From NCBI GenBank assembly GCA_026398545.1, contig JAPLSR010000068.1:1-5119 (forward strand): 5,119 nt of DNA, in the 5' to 3' direction. The notes below the pieces were generated by a model, which saw only the letters and a program-made list of their open reading frames with translations, did not search any database and was not told the DNA's origin. Of this stretch, positions 1-5,119 are shown one piece after another. Within the stretch, counting starts at the first letter, position 1; every line of letters begins with the position of its first letter. The position numbers were made by a program, and so were the translations under genes. This DNA comes from Candidatus Sumerlaeota bacterium (lineage in GTDB: Bacteria; Sumerlaeota; Sumerlaeia; MWCT01).

Positions 1-92
1 CTGCCGACCTCTCCCTCAAGTTTCTCCACCTTGATGATGTCGCCTTCCTTGACGCTGTATTGCTTGTTACCAGTTCTCACGATGGCTTGCAT
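1..92 (-). CDS. rplU: 50S ribosomal protein L21 (bL21), N-terminal part, truncated by the window edge
   Basis: bL21 is a structural protein of the large ribosomal subunit that binds 23S rRNA. The minus strand from the ATG at 92-90 translates to 30 residues beginning MQAIVRTGNKQYSV and continuing KEGDIIKVEKLEGEVG. This is the characteristic bL21 N-terminus, with its AIV-TG-KQY-V and EGD-I-VEKL elements. The start is supported by a GAGGA Shine-Dalgarno element 8 nt upstream. The remaining roughly 70 residues lie beyond position 1, so nothing can be said about the C-terminus. In most bacteria rpmA (bL27) follows rplU, so it would be expected off the left edge. The gene is divergent from the CBM9-like gene on the plus strand. 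Asn-9 replaces the glycine more usual in TGGKQY; this is a minor variation. Confidence 0.93.
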   Translation of the reverse strand, partial: MQAIVRTGNKQYSVKEGDIIKVEKLEGEVG

Positions 93-100
93 GATTTTTT

Positions 101-105
101 TCCTC
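101..105 (-). promoter_or_regulatory. Ribosome binding site of rplU
   Basis: The minus strand reads GAGGA here, followed by an A-rich 8-nt spacer and then the ATG of rplU. The spacing is normal and it fixes the start of this truncated gene. Confidence 0.75.
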
Positions 106-140
106 AGAGATATTTACTCACAACCAAAACACAGATGGGG

Positions 141-170
141 ACATTAGTCAGGGCATCTTTCCCCTGTCAA
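141..170 (-). promoter_or_regulatory. Candidate sigma-70-type promoter of rplU
   Basis: On the minus strand a perfect TTGACA (plus-strand 165-170) is followed after 18 nt by TAATGT (plus-strand 141-146). The -10 element keeps the three most conserved positions of TATAAT (T1, A2, T6) but is otherwise weak. The predicted leader to the rplU ATG would be about 40 nt and contains the Shine-Dalgarno site. An AT-rich tract lies just upstream of the -35, as is common for strong ribosomal-protein promoters. This is inferred from sequence match only. Confidence 0.5.
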
Positions 171-211
171 TAAAAAATGAACACAATTTTTTCAAATGAA
201 ACACCAGGTTG

Positions 212-250
212 CCAAATTGAAAATTGATAATGGAGAATTGACAATAATCA
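212..250. repeat. AT-rich intergenic motif with repeated ATTGA units
   Basis: The pentamer ATTGA occurs three times (216-220, 223-227, 237-241) within an AT-rich stretch that contrasts with the GC-rich genes around it. Similar degenerate runs of AATTGA/GATAATGG/AATTGACA are, from memory, common as dispersed intergenic sequence in many draft genomes. The last unit forms TTGACA at 238-243, and TACAAT lies at 267-272. Their 23-nt spacing is too long for a confident promoter of the downstream gene. The tract lies upstream of the best-supported start at 292, so I treat it as non-coding. Confidence 0.35.
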
Positions 251-280
251 TCCAATCATGCAAGTTTACAATTTATTTTT

Positions 281-287
281 GGGGGAG
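281..287 (+). promoter_or_regulatory. Ribosome binding site that decides the start at 292
   Basis: GGGGGAG lies 4 nt before the ATG at 292, with a further AAGG directly against the start. The upstream in-frame ATG at 196 has no comparable purine-rich site and would add 32 residues encoded by AT-rich repeat-like DNA. This site is therefore the reason for choosing 292. Confidence 0.6.
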
Positions 288-291
288 AAGG

Positions 292-1077
292 ATGGTGAGC
301 CATTTTAGACCTCTATACCGGTGTGTCTATTCAAGGATGCCGGAGGGCGAGATTTCGCTGAACCCTGACGCGCCGCCGTGGAGGGAGGCGGCAACATTCG
401 GGAGTTTTATGCTCGCAGATGGCTCCGCCCCCGCACTCCGCCAGACGGAGGCAAAAATGGTCTGGGATGAATGGGGCATCCATCTCCTTTACATCTGTCA
501 CGACCCCTGCATCTGGGGGACATTCACAAATGACCAAGACCCCATCTTTGATGAGGAGGTGGTGGAGGTCTTTCTCGCCCCCCATCCGGAGGATGAATTT
601 TATTACGAGTTTGAGGTGAGCCCGCGCAATGTGCGCTTCGCCGCCGTCATCAATAATCCTGAGACCTCCAAAGGAAAAAAACTAATTCACCGCCTTCTTG
701 ACTGCCGGAAACTTCGGACACGGGTGCAGGTGGAAGGCATCCCCGGCGGCTCCGCCTCGTCTGACCGTGAGTGGCGCGCCTTCCTCGGAATTCCTTACGA
801 GCTCCTTGAGAGGGATTCACCGCCAGCTGCGGGGGAGGTGTGGCAGGGGAATCTTTATCGCATTGACCGTCCTGCGCCGGATATGCCGCAATCCGCCTTC
901 GCTAAAGCTACGGCGGACACGAAGTCGGATCTTCAGGATGAATTCTCCTGCTGGTCGCCGACCTTCACAAACCCTGCCGCCTTCCATTGCCCGCGCCACT
1001 TTGGGGAGATTGAATTTGTTCAACCTTCAATTTTGGCTTGCGTAGGGGGTAGATGGGTTAGTAGAAAACTTGTTTGA
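292..1077 (+). CDS. Carbohydrate-binding family 9-like (CBM9/DOMON-like) domain protein
   Basis: This is a 261-residue protein whose body resembles stand-alone CBM9-like beta-sandwich domains found in many environmental bacteria; the ligand is unknown. Visible features in order are: an opening strand PLYRCVYSRMPEGEISL near residues 7-23; the 'delta-W' region DAPPWREAATFG (26-37); the core W-D-E-W-G-IHLLYIC (58-69); the family-typical DQDPIFDEEVVEVFLAP (81-97) followed by YYEFEVSP (104-111); EWRAFLGIPYELL (160-172); WQGNLYRID (184-192); and the closing block FSCWSPTF...FHCPRHFGEIEFV (218-243). No signal peptide or membrane segment is seen, so it is probably cytoplasmic, which is unusual for a glycan binder. 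Residues 201-209 come from an inserted palindromic repeat in a loop before the closing block. The last 18 residues extend past the usual domain end. The gene lies 59 nt before accA on the same strand, so co-transcription is possible. The family call is by pattern, and function is not established. Confidence 0.72.
   Translation: MVSHFRPLYRCVYSRMPEGEISLNPDAPPWREAATFGSFMLADGSAPALRQTEAKMVWDEWGIHLLYICHDPCIWGTFTNDQDPIFDEEVVEVFLAPHPEDEFYYEFEVSPRNVRFAAVINNPETSKGKKLIHRLLDCRKLRTRVQVEGIPGGSASSDREWRAFLGIPYELLERDSPPAAGEVWQGNLYRIDRPAPDMPQSAFAKATADTKSDLQDEFSCWSPTFTNPAAFHCPRHFGEIEFVQPSILACVGGRWVSRKLV
892..917 (+). repeat. Short palindromic repeat inserted in frame in the CBM9-like gene
   Basis: A 26-nt imperfect palindrome has outer arms TCCGCC (892-897) and GGCGGA (912-917), inner arms GCT and AGC, and 3-nt partly mismatched segments between them. 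It is read in frame as S-A-F-A-K-A-T-A-D. From memory, this DNA and peptide pattern (AFAKATAD) recurs in unrelated proteins and intergenic regions of several uncultured bacterial groups, as expected of a dispersed REP-like palindrome. It sits between YRID and FSCWSPTF, where the domain normally has a short surface loop, so the insertion is probably tolerated. Copy number cannot be judged from one copy in this window. Confidence 0.6.
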
Positions 1078-1136
1078 TGTGGTGGGGATAATTAAAAAAA
1101 TAATCATCACGTGCCCCCTGACTGAATGGAGGAAGT

Positions 1137-2102
1137 ATGGCGCTTGCACCCTTTGATTTTGAGAAGCCCATCATTGAACTGGAGAGGCAGATTGAGGAGC
1201 TCACCCCGAATAAAAAAGACCCCGCCGTGAGCGAAAAAATCAAAAAGCTCGAGGAAAAACTCCAGCATCTGAAGGTGGAAACATACTCCAACCTCACCCC
1301 CTGGCAGCGTGTTCAGATGGCACGCCACATGGCGCGTCCCCATTCCCTTGATTATATCAAGGCGCTCTTCACCAACTGGACTGAGGTTCATGGCGACCGC
1401 GGCTTTGCGGATGACCAGGCGCTGGTGGCCGGTTTTGGCAACTTCCGCGACCGCCCGGTCACTATTATCGGTCAGCAGAAGGGGAAGGACACGAAGGAAA
1501 ATCTCGCCCGCAATTTCGGCATGATGCACCCCGAGGGCTATCGCAAGGCGATGCGGGTGATGCGGATTGGGGAAAAATTCAATCTGCCCATCATCATCCT
1601 CATTGACACCCCCGGCGCCTATCCGGGCATAGGGGCGGAGGAGCGGGGTCAGGCGGAGGCAATCGCCAGCAACATCCGCGACATGTTCACGCTCACCGTT
1701 CCCATCATTGTTGTCATTATTGGTGAGGGGGCAAGCGGCGGGGCGCTTGGCATCGGCATCGGGGATGTTATCCTGATGATGGAAAACGCATGGTATTGCG
1801 TCATATCGCCGGAGGGATGCGCCTCCATATTATGGCGGGACAGGGCGATGGCATCGCGCTCGGCGGAGGCGCTGAAGCTTACCGCCCCCGACCTCTTAAA
1901 CCTCGGCGTCATTGATGAGATTATTCCTGAGCCGCTGGGAGGCGCTCATCATGACCCGACAACCGCCTATGACAATGTCCGCGCCGCCATCGCAAAATAC
2001 TTGGACCGCCTGATGAAAATCCCGATTGATAAACTCCTTGAGATGCGCTCCGGGAAATACCGACGGATGGGCGTTGTTACTGAGGGGGAAAAAAGGAAGT
2101 AA
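1137..2102 (+). CDS. accA: Acetyl-CoA carboxylase, carboxyltransferase subunit alpha
   Basis: AccA pairs with AccD to form the carboxyltransferase that moves the carboxyl group from carboxybiotin on AccB to acetyl-CoA. The product is malonyl-CoA for fatty-acid synthesis in the cytoplasm. The 321-residue length matches the family (about 315-325). The N-terminal helical segment (residues 7-50, FEKPIIELERQIEEL) is typical of AccA. The crotonase-like core follows with HGDRGFADDQALVAGFG (85-101), the block RNFGMMHPEGYRKAMRVM (125-142), DTPGAYPGIGAEERGQAEAIA (157-177), and the oxyanion-hole glycine loop GEGASGGALGIG (196-207). ISPEGCASILWRD (223-235) completes the signature. A GGAGG Shine-Dalgarno site at 1128-1132 supports the ATG at 1137. 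The stop codon overlaps the valS start by one base (TAATG), suggesting translational coupling. accD is not in the window, so the acc genes are dispersed here. Nothing appears broken. Confidence 0.97.
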   Translation: MALAPFDFEKPIIELERQIEELTPNKKDPAVSEKIKKLEEKLQHLKVETYSNLTPWQRVQMARHMARPHSLDYIKALFTNWTEVHGDRGFADDQALVAGFGNFRDRPVTIIGQQKGKDTKENLARNFGMMHPEGYRKAMRVMRIGEKFNLPIIILIDTPGAYPGIGAEERGQAEAIASNIRDMFTLTVPIIVVIIGEGASGGALGIGIGDVILMMENAWYCVISPEGCASILWRDRAMASRSAEALKLTAPDLLNLGVIDEIIPEPLGGAHHDPTTAYDNVRAAIAKYLDRLMKIPIDKLLEMRSGKYRRMGVVTEGEKRK

Positions 2103-4852
2103 TGAGCGATATTAACAGCCGTTATGAGTCTTCCGAGATGGAAACCCGCTGGTATCAAATGTGGGAGTCGGGAGGCTTTTTTCATGCCGATGAAAATGCA
2201 AACGGGGCAACTTACACGATTGTCATCCCCCCGCCCAATATTACCGGCATCCTCCACATGGGGCACGGGTTGAATAATACGCTTCAGGATGTGCTCATAC
2301 GCCGGAAGAGGATGCAGGGATTCAATACCCTCTGGCTGCCGGGCACAGACCATGCCGGCATCGCCACCCAGAATGTGGTGGAACGTGAACTCCGAAAGGA
2401 AAACAAGCGCAAGGAGGACTTGGGGAGGGATGCATTCCTTGAGCGCGTCTGGCAGTGGCGCAATGAAAAGGGAGGAACCATCATCCAGCAGCTTAAGCGA
2501 CTTGGATGCAGTTGTGACTGGAACCGCACGCGCTTCACCCTTGACGAAGGTCTCACCCGCGCCGTCCGCACTGTCTTCAAACATCTTTATGACGAGGGGC
2601 TTATCTACAGGGGGAATTACATCATCAACTGGTGCCCGCGTTGTTGCACCGCACTCGCCGATGATGAGGTCGATTACAAGGAAATCAGGGGGAAACTCTG
2701 GTATATTAAATATCCCGTCAAGGACCAGCCCGGTCGCTTTTGCGTCGTTGCCACCACACGACCCGAAACCATGCTCGGCGACACCGCCGTCGCCGTTAAT
2801 CCTGACGATGAACGTTACAAAGACCTCATCGGCGGGGAGGCAATCCTCCCGCTCCTGAACCGCCCCCTGCGCATCATCGCCGACCGGATTGTCGACAAAG
2901 ACTTCGGCACGGGGATGGTCAAAGTCACGCCCGCCCATGACCCCGATGATTATTTAATGGGCAAGCGGCACGACCTGCCGGAAATTAATATCATGCACCC
3001 CGATGCCCGCATCAATGAAAACGGCGGTCCTTATAACGGCATGTCCCGCTATGAGTGCCGCAAAAGGATTGTCGCCGACTTGGAAGCCGCCGGTCTGATG
3101 GAAAAAATCGAGAGTCACACCCATAGCGTGGGACACTGCTACCGTTGCGAGACGGTCATTGAGCCTTATGTCTCAGAGCAGTGGTTTGTCCGCATGAAGC
3201 CCCTTGCCGCCCCCGCCATTGAAGCCGTGGAACAGGGGCGCACACGCTTTGTCCCGAAAATGTGGGAAAATACTTACTATCACTGGATGCGAAATGTGCG
3301 CGACTGGTGTATCTCGCGCCAGCTCTGGTGGGGACACCGCATCCCCGCCTGGACGTGCGATGCCTGCGGTCATATTGAAGTCTCCGCCGATGAAACGCCC
3401 CGCTCCTGTCCCAAATGCGGCGGCGCCGCCCTGACGCAGGACCCCGACGTGCTTGACACCTGGTTCTCCTCCGCCCTCTGGCCCTTTTCCACACTGGGCT
3501 GGCCCGAAAAGACAAAAGACCTTGAGGTCTATTATCCAACCTCCGTCCTTGTCACCGCACATGAAATCCTCTTCTTCTGGGTCGCCCGCATGATTATGAT
3601 GGGGCTGAAATTCATGGGCGATGTCCCATTTCGGGACGTCTATATCCACGCCATGGTCTTTGATGAATCGACAAAAAAGAAGATGAGCAAATCGCTGGGG
3701 AATGTCATTGACCCGAGCGAGATGATTGAGAAATACGGCGCCGACGCCCTCCGCATGACCCTCTGCGCATACGCAATCAAGGGGCGCAACCTCTATCTCT
3801 CCGAGGAACGCTTCGTGGGCTATCGCAATTTCATGAATAAACTCTGGAACGCCTCGCGGTTCATCCTCTCAAATACGGAAGACCTGACGCCGGAGTCGCT
3901 GGCTGAAGGCATTGACGATGAGGCGCTCTCACCTCAGGACCGCTGGGTGCTCTCACTTTTTGCCCGCACTGCGCGCAATGCGGACGAGGCGCTTGATGAC
4001 TATAGTTTTGACCAGATGGTCAGCATCCTCTATCATTTCGTCTGGCATCAGTATTGCGACTGGTATCTCGAATTCACAAAGTCCATCCTGCGCGACGGAG
4101 GGGAAGCCGGTTCGCTTCAGGCGCGGTGCCGTGCCAATACCCGGCGCATCCTCTTAATTATCCTTGAGGGAATCCTCCGCCTCCTTCATCCCGTCATTCC
4201 ATTTGTCACGGAGGAAATCTGGCAGAAAATCAGGGAACGCTACAACAGACCGCTTGCCGGCGGCGCAAAACCGCGCGGGCTTGCCGCAAAATTTTTTGAC
4301 ACCATCTCTCATCCTTCCATCATGACTGCGCCATGGGGACAAATCATAACTGATGAGTTCATCAATGAGGATATTGAGAGAGAGATGGGGCTTTTTACGG
4401 AGACCATTTACACCATGCGCAATATCCGCGGTGAGATGAACATCCCTCCCGGCACCGCCACCGATATTTACATTTCAGGTGGGGAGGCATGGGCGCTTGA
4501 CCTCCTGCGGAAAAATATGCCTCTGGTTAAGACACTTGTGAACACGGGAAGTCTGAACATTGGGGAAGCGGCGCCGGAGGGTGCATTCATCTCATCGGCG
4601 GTGGTTCAGGGTCTGACAGTTGCCGTGGTTCTGCCGGAGGAGATGAGGCAGGAAGAGATGCGGCGTCTTGAAAAGGAGAGGGAGAAGGTTGAGAGAGAGC
4701 TGGAGGCGCTTGAGAAAAAGATGTCCAATGAGAGTTATGTGAGCCGCGCCCCGGCGGATGTAGTGGAAAAGACGCGCACACGTTTAGAGCAGATACGCCT
4801 TGAAAAACAGCACATCACGGAGCGCCTTCTGCTCCTCCGCGGGAATAGGTAA
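2102..4852 (+). CDS. valS: Valyl-tRNA synthetase
   Basis: This class I aminoacyl-tRNA synthetase charges tRNA-Val with valine and hydrolyses mischarged threonine. It is complete at 916 residues, within the usual 870-950. The catalytic signatures are PPPNITGILHMGH (43-55, the HIGH motif as HMGH) and KKKMSKSLGN (525-534, KMSKS). The CP1 editing domain spans roughly 200-345, with ATTRPETMLGD (217-227) and GTGMVKVTPAHDPDDY (269-284). NWCPRC (176-181) and CYRC (346-349) are cysteine pairs. A second zinc-ribbon-like set is C419, C422, C436 and C439. DVLDTWFSSALWPFSTLGWP (449-468) is a ValRS hallmark. The anticodon-binding helical domain runs from about 610 to 770, and a charged C-terminal coiled coil from about 845 to 912. 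Residues 713-738 form an insertion of about 20 residues before the conserved SIMTAPWG. The ATG overlaps the accA stop, with AAGGA 4 nt upstream as RBS. The TAA stop abuts the attC-like palindrome. Confidence 0.97.
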   Translation: MSDINSRYESSEMETRWYQMWESGGFFHADENANGATYTIVIPPPNITGILHMGHGLNNTLQDVLIRRKRMQGFNTLWLPGTDHAGIATQNVVERELRKENKRKEDLGRDAFLERVWQWRNEKGGTIIQQLKRLGCSCDWNRTRFTLDEGLTRAVRTVFKHLYDEGLIYRGNYIINWCPRCCTALADDEVDYKEIRGKLWYIKYPVKDQPGRFCVVATTRPETMLGDTAVAVNPDDERYKDLIGGEAILPLLNRPLRIIADRIVDKDFGTGMVKVTPAHDPDDYLMGKRHDLPEINIMHPDARINENGGPYNGMSRYECRKRIVADLEAAGLMEKIESHTHSVGHCYRCETVIEPYVSEQWFVRMKPLAAPAIEAVEQGRTRFVPKMWENTYYHWMRNVRDWCISRQLWWGHRIPAWTCDACGHIEVSADETPRSCPKCGGAALTQDPDVLDTWFSSALWPFSTLGWPEKTKDLEVYYPTSVLVTAHEILFFWVARMIMMGLKFMGDVPFRDVYIHAMVFDESTKKKMSKSLGNVIDPSEMIEKYGADALRMTLCAYAIKGRNLYLSEERFVGYRNFMNKLWNASRFILSNTEDLTPESLAEGIDDEALSPQDRWVLSLFARTARNADEALDDYSFDQMVSILYHFVWHQYCDWYLEFTKSILRDGGEAGSLQARCRANTRRILLIILEGILRLLHPVIPFVTEEIWQKIRERYNRPLAGGAKPRGLAAKFFDTISHPSIMTAPWGQIITDEFINEDIEREMGLFTETIYTMRNIRGEMNIPPGTATDIYISGGEAWALDLLRKNMPLVKTLVNTGSLNIGEAAPEGAFISSAVVQGLTVAVVLPEEMRQEEMRRLEKEREKVERELEALEKKMSNESYVSRAPADVVEKTRTRLEQIRLEKQHITERLLLLRGNR

Positions 4853-4925
4853 CGTTACGAATGAACTGCTTCGGAAGCCGCGCTCGGCGCGGGTTCCGAA
4901 GTCGCGTTCGATTCGGTTGTTCGCC
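4850..4925 (-). repeat. Long bulged inverted repeat with attC-like architecture, starting at the valS stop codon
   Basis: On the plus strand, CTTCGGAAGCCGCGC (4869-4883) pairs with GCGCGGGTTCCGAAG (4887-4901) around a TCG loop, with one mismatch in 15 bp. Outside this is an internal loop (TG 4867-4868 against TCGC 4902-4905). Next come GAAC (4863-4866) with GTTC (4906-4909), a bulged G at 4910, and CGAAT (4858-4862) with ATTCG (4911-4915). After short spacers, the minus strand shows AAC (4921-4919) facing GTT (4853-4851). This matches the R''-L''-bulge-unpaired spacer-terminal stem-L'-R' order of integron attC sites, including an extrahelical G on the bottom strand in the L'' half. The 76-nt size fits attC. 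Against it, the outer boxes GGCGAAC and GTTACCT each deviate at two positions from RYYYAAC and GTTRRRY. No T-tract follows on either strand, so it is not a standard intrinsic terminator, although a terminator role between convergent genes is possible. Confidence 0.5.
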
Positions 4926-4964
4926 GATGCCGTCGCTGGACCGTCGTTGGACTGGCGGACAACC
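4915..4964. repeat. Second inverted repeat, 11-nt arms
   Basis: GGTTGTTCGCC (4915-4925) is complementary to GGCGGACAACC (4954-4964) over 11 positions, with one G-U type pair, across a 28-nt interior. The left arm shares bases with the outer end of the preceding attC-like palindrome, so the two structures are mutually exclusive alternatives. No T-tract follows, so a rho-independent terminator is unlikely. Confidence 0.5.
4931..4952. repeat. Tandem 11-nt direct repeat
   Basis: CGTCGCTGGAC (4931-4941) is followed immediately by CGTCGTTGGAC (4942-4952), differing at one base. The pair fills most of the interior of the surrounding inverted repeat. Two copies of this length may be coincidental, but the adjacency and the position inside a hairpin are notable. 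Confidence 0.45.
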
Positions 4965-5025
4965 CACCGATGGAGTAGATCGAAACGGGATAGTGATGCA
5001 GCGCTGCTAGACATGATATTGGCAT

Positions 5026-5118
5026 CTACCTCAGTCGCACCAATTTCATCCGCTTCAAAGTCTTGCCATCGATTGCGGACAAGATGATCCTCCCGTTCCT
5101 GACTACAAAAGCTACGTC
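5026..5118 (-). CDS. Possible C-terminal end of an unrecognised gene entering from the right edge
   Basis: Reading inward from the right edge, 30 sense codons precede a TAG at 5028-5026. They give a peptide DVAFVVRNGRIILS followed by AIDGKTLKRMKLVRLR, with a plausible beta-strand then a basic tail. I do not recognise a family. A stop-free run this short is expected by chance, so the evidence is weak. An alternative frame on the same strand, one base shifted from 5119, stays open through the palindromes to 4784. I judge that one to be read-through of structured non-coding DNA into antisense valS. If the 4850-4925 palindrome is an attC site, a cassette gene ending in this orientation is what would be expected upstream of it, although the roughly 100-nt gap is longer than usual. 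Confidence 0.22.
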   Translation of the reverse strand, partial: DVAFVVRNGRIILSAIDGKTLKRMKLVRLR

Positions 5119-5119
5119 C

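Noticed and set aside
196..291. An in-frame upstream ATG at 196 that would lengthen the CBM9-like protein by 32 residues
   Set aside because: There is no Shine-Dalgarno site before it, the added residues come from AT-rich repeat-like DNA, and the start at 292 has a strong purine-rich site.
1087..1092. GATAAT as a -10 box for accA
   Set aside because: No -35 element at acceptable spacing; the nearest partial match, TTGTTT at 1070-1075, leaves only 11 nt.
1084..1119. GGGG/CCCC arms around an A-rich stretch before accA as a terminator
   Set aside because: The arms are short, separated by unpaired AT-rich sequence, and no T-tract follows on the plus strand.
1107..1529. Minus-strand open frame of 140 codons opposite accA
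   Set aside because: It is a shadow of the conserved accA coding sequence, with no family signature of its own.
1967..2938. Long minus-strand open frame of 323 codons
   Set aside because: It is antisense to the accA end and valS, which are unmistakable. It has no recognisable domain and arises from GC-rich codon structure.
4869..4901. The strong 15-bp stem as an ordinary rho-independent terminator of valS
   Set aside because: No run of T follows on the plus strand, or on the minus strand for a convergent gene. The additional paired boxes outside the stem are not explained by a terminator, though a termination role is not excluded.
4998..5007. Perfect palindrome GCAGCGCTGC
   Set aside because: At ten bases it is common by chance in GC-rich DNA, and flanking bases do not extend it.
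4784..5014. Minus-strand open frame across the right-edge palindromes, open to the window edge
   Set aside because: It runs through both inverted repeats and ends in antisense valS. This is what translation of a structured non-coding site looks like, not a protein.
4800..5087. Plus-strand open frame of 95 codons overlapping the end of valS
   Set aside because: Its first part is out of frame within the ValS coiled coil and its second part is the palindromic region. There is no ribosome binding site or domain.

Overview
The window is bacterial chromosomal DNA of moderately high GC. It has conventional Shine-Dalgarno sites, short intergenic gaps and a 1-nt gene overlap. It holds three genes on the plus strand, one truncated gene on the minus strand at the left edge, and a stretch of about 270 nt at the right edge with different structure. 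The housekeeping proteins look mesophilic and bacterial but do not fix a phylum. A short palindromic repeat read through as S-A-F-A-K-A-T-A-D inside one gene, a CBM9/DOMON-like cytoplasmic protein, and a right-edge palindrome resembling attC-like sites I associate with Planctomycetes suggest an uncultured Gram-negative lineage, perhaps in or near the PVC group or a candidate phylum such as Omnitrophota. That placement is a guess.

Layout. Positions 1-92 (minus) encode the N-terminus of ribosomal protein bL21 (rplU), which continues past the left edge. Positions 93-291 are an AT-rich divergent intergenic region with a plausible rplU promoter and an AT-rich repeated motif. Positions 292-1077 (plus) encode a CBM9/DOMON-like domain protein interrupted by a short palindromic repeat. 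Positions 1137-2102 encode AccA, the alpha subunit of acetyl-CoA carboxylase carboxyltransferase. Positions 2102-4852 encode a complete valyl-tRNA synthetase (ValS), whose ATG overlaps the accA stop codon by one base. The three plus-strand genes may form one transcription unit. accA and valS are almost certainly co-transcribed, joining fatty-acid precursor supply with translation.

The right edge (4853-5119) is the unusual part. Directly at the valS stop codon begins a long, bulged, nearly palindromic hairpin. Read on the minus strand it has the layout of an integron attC recombination site: outer AAC/GTT boxes, a second paired box, one extrahelical G on the opposite strand, an unpaired internal loop and a long terminal stem. 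The predicted crossover falls exactly after the valS stop codon. A second inverted repeat with internal 11-nt tandem repeats follows, and then a possible 3' end of a minus-strand gene running off the window. I read this as a possible gene cassette or attC-bearing element inserted behind valS. A non-canonical bidirectional terminator or an assembly junction remain alternatives.
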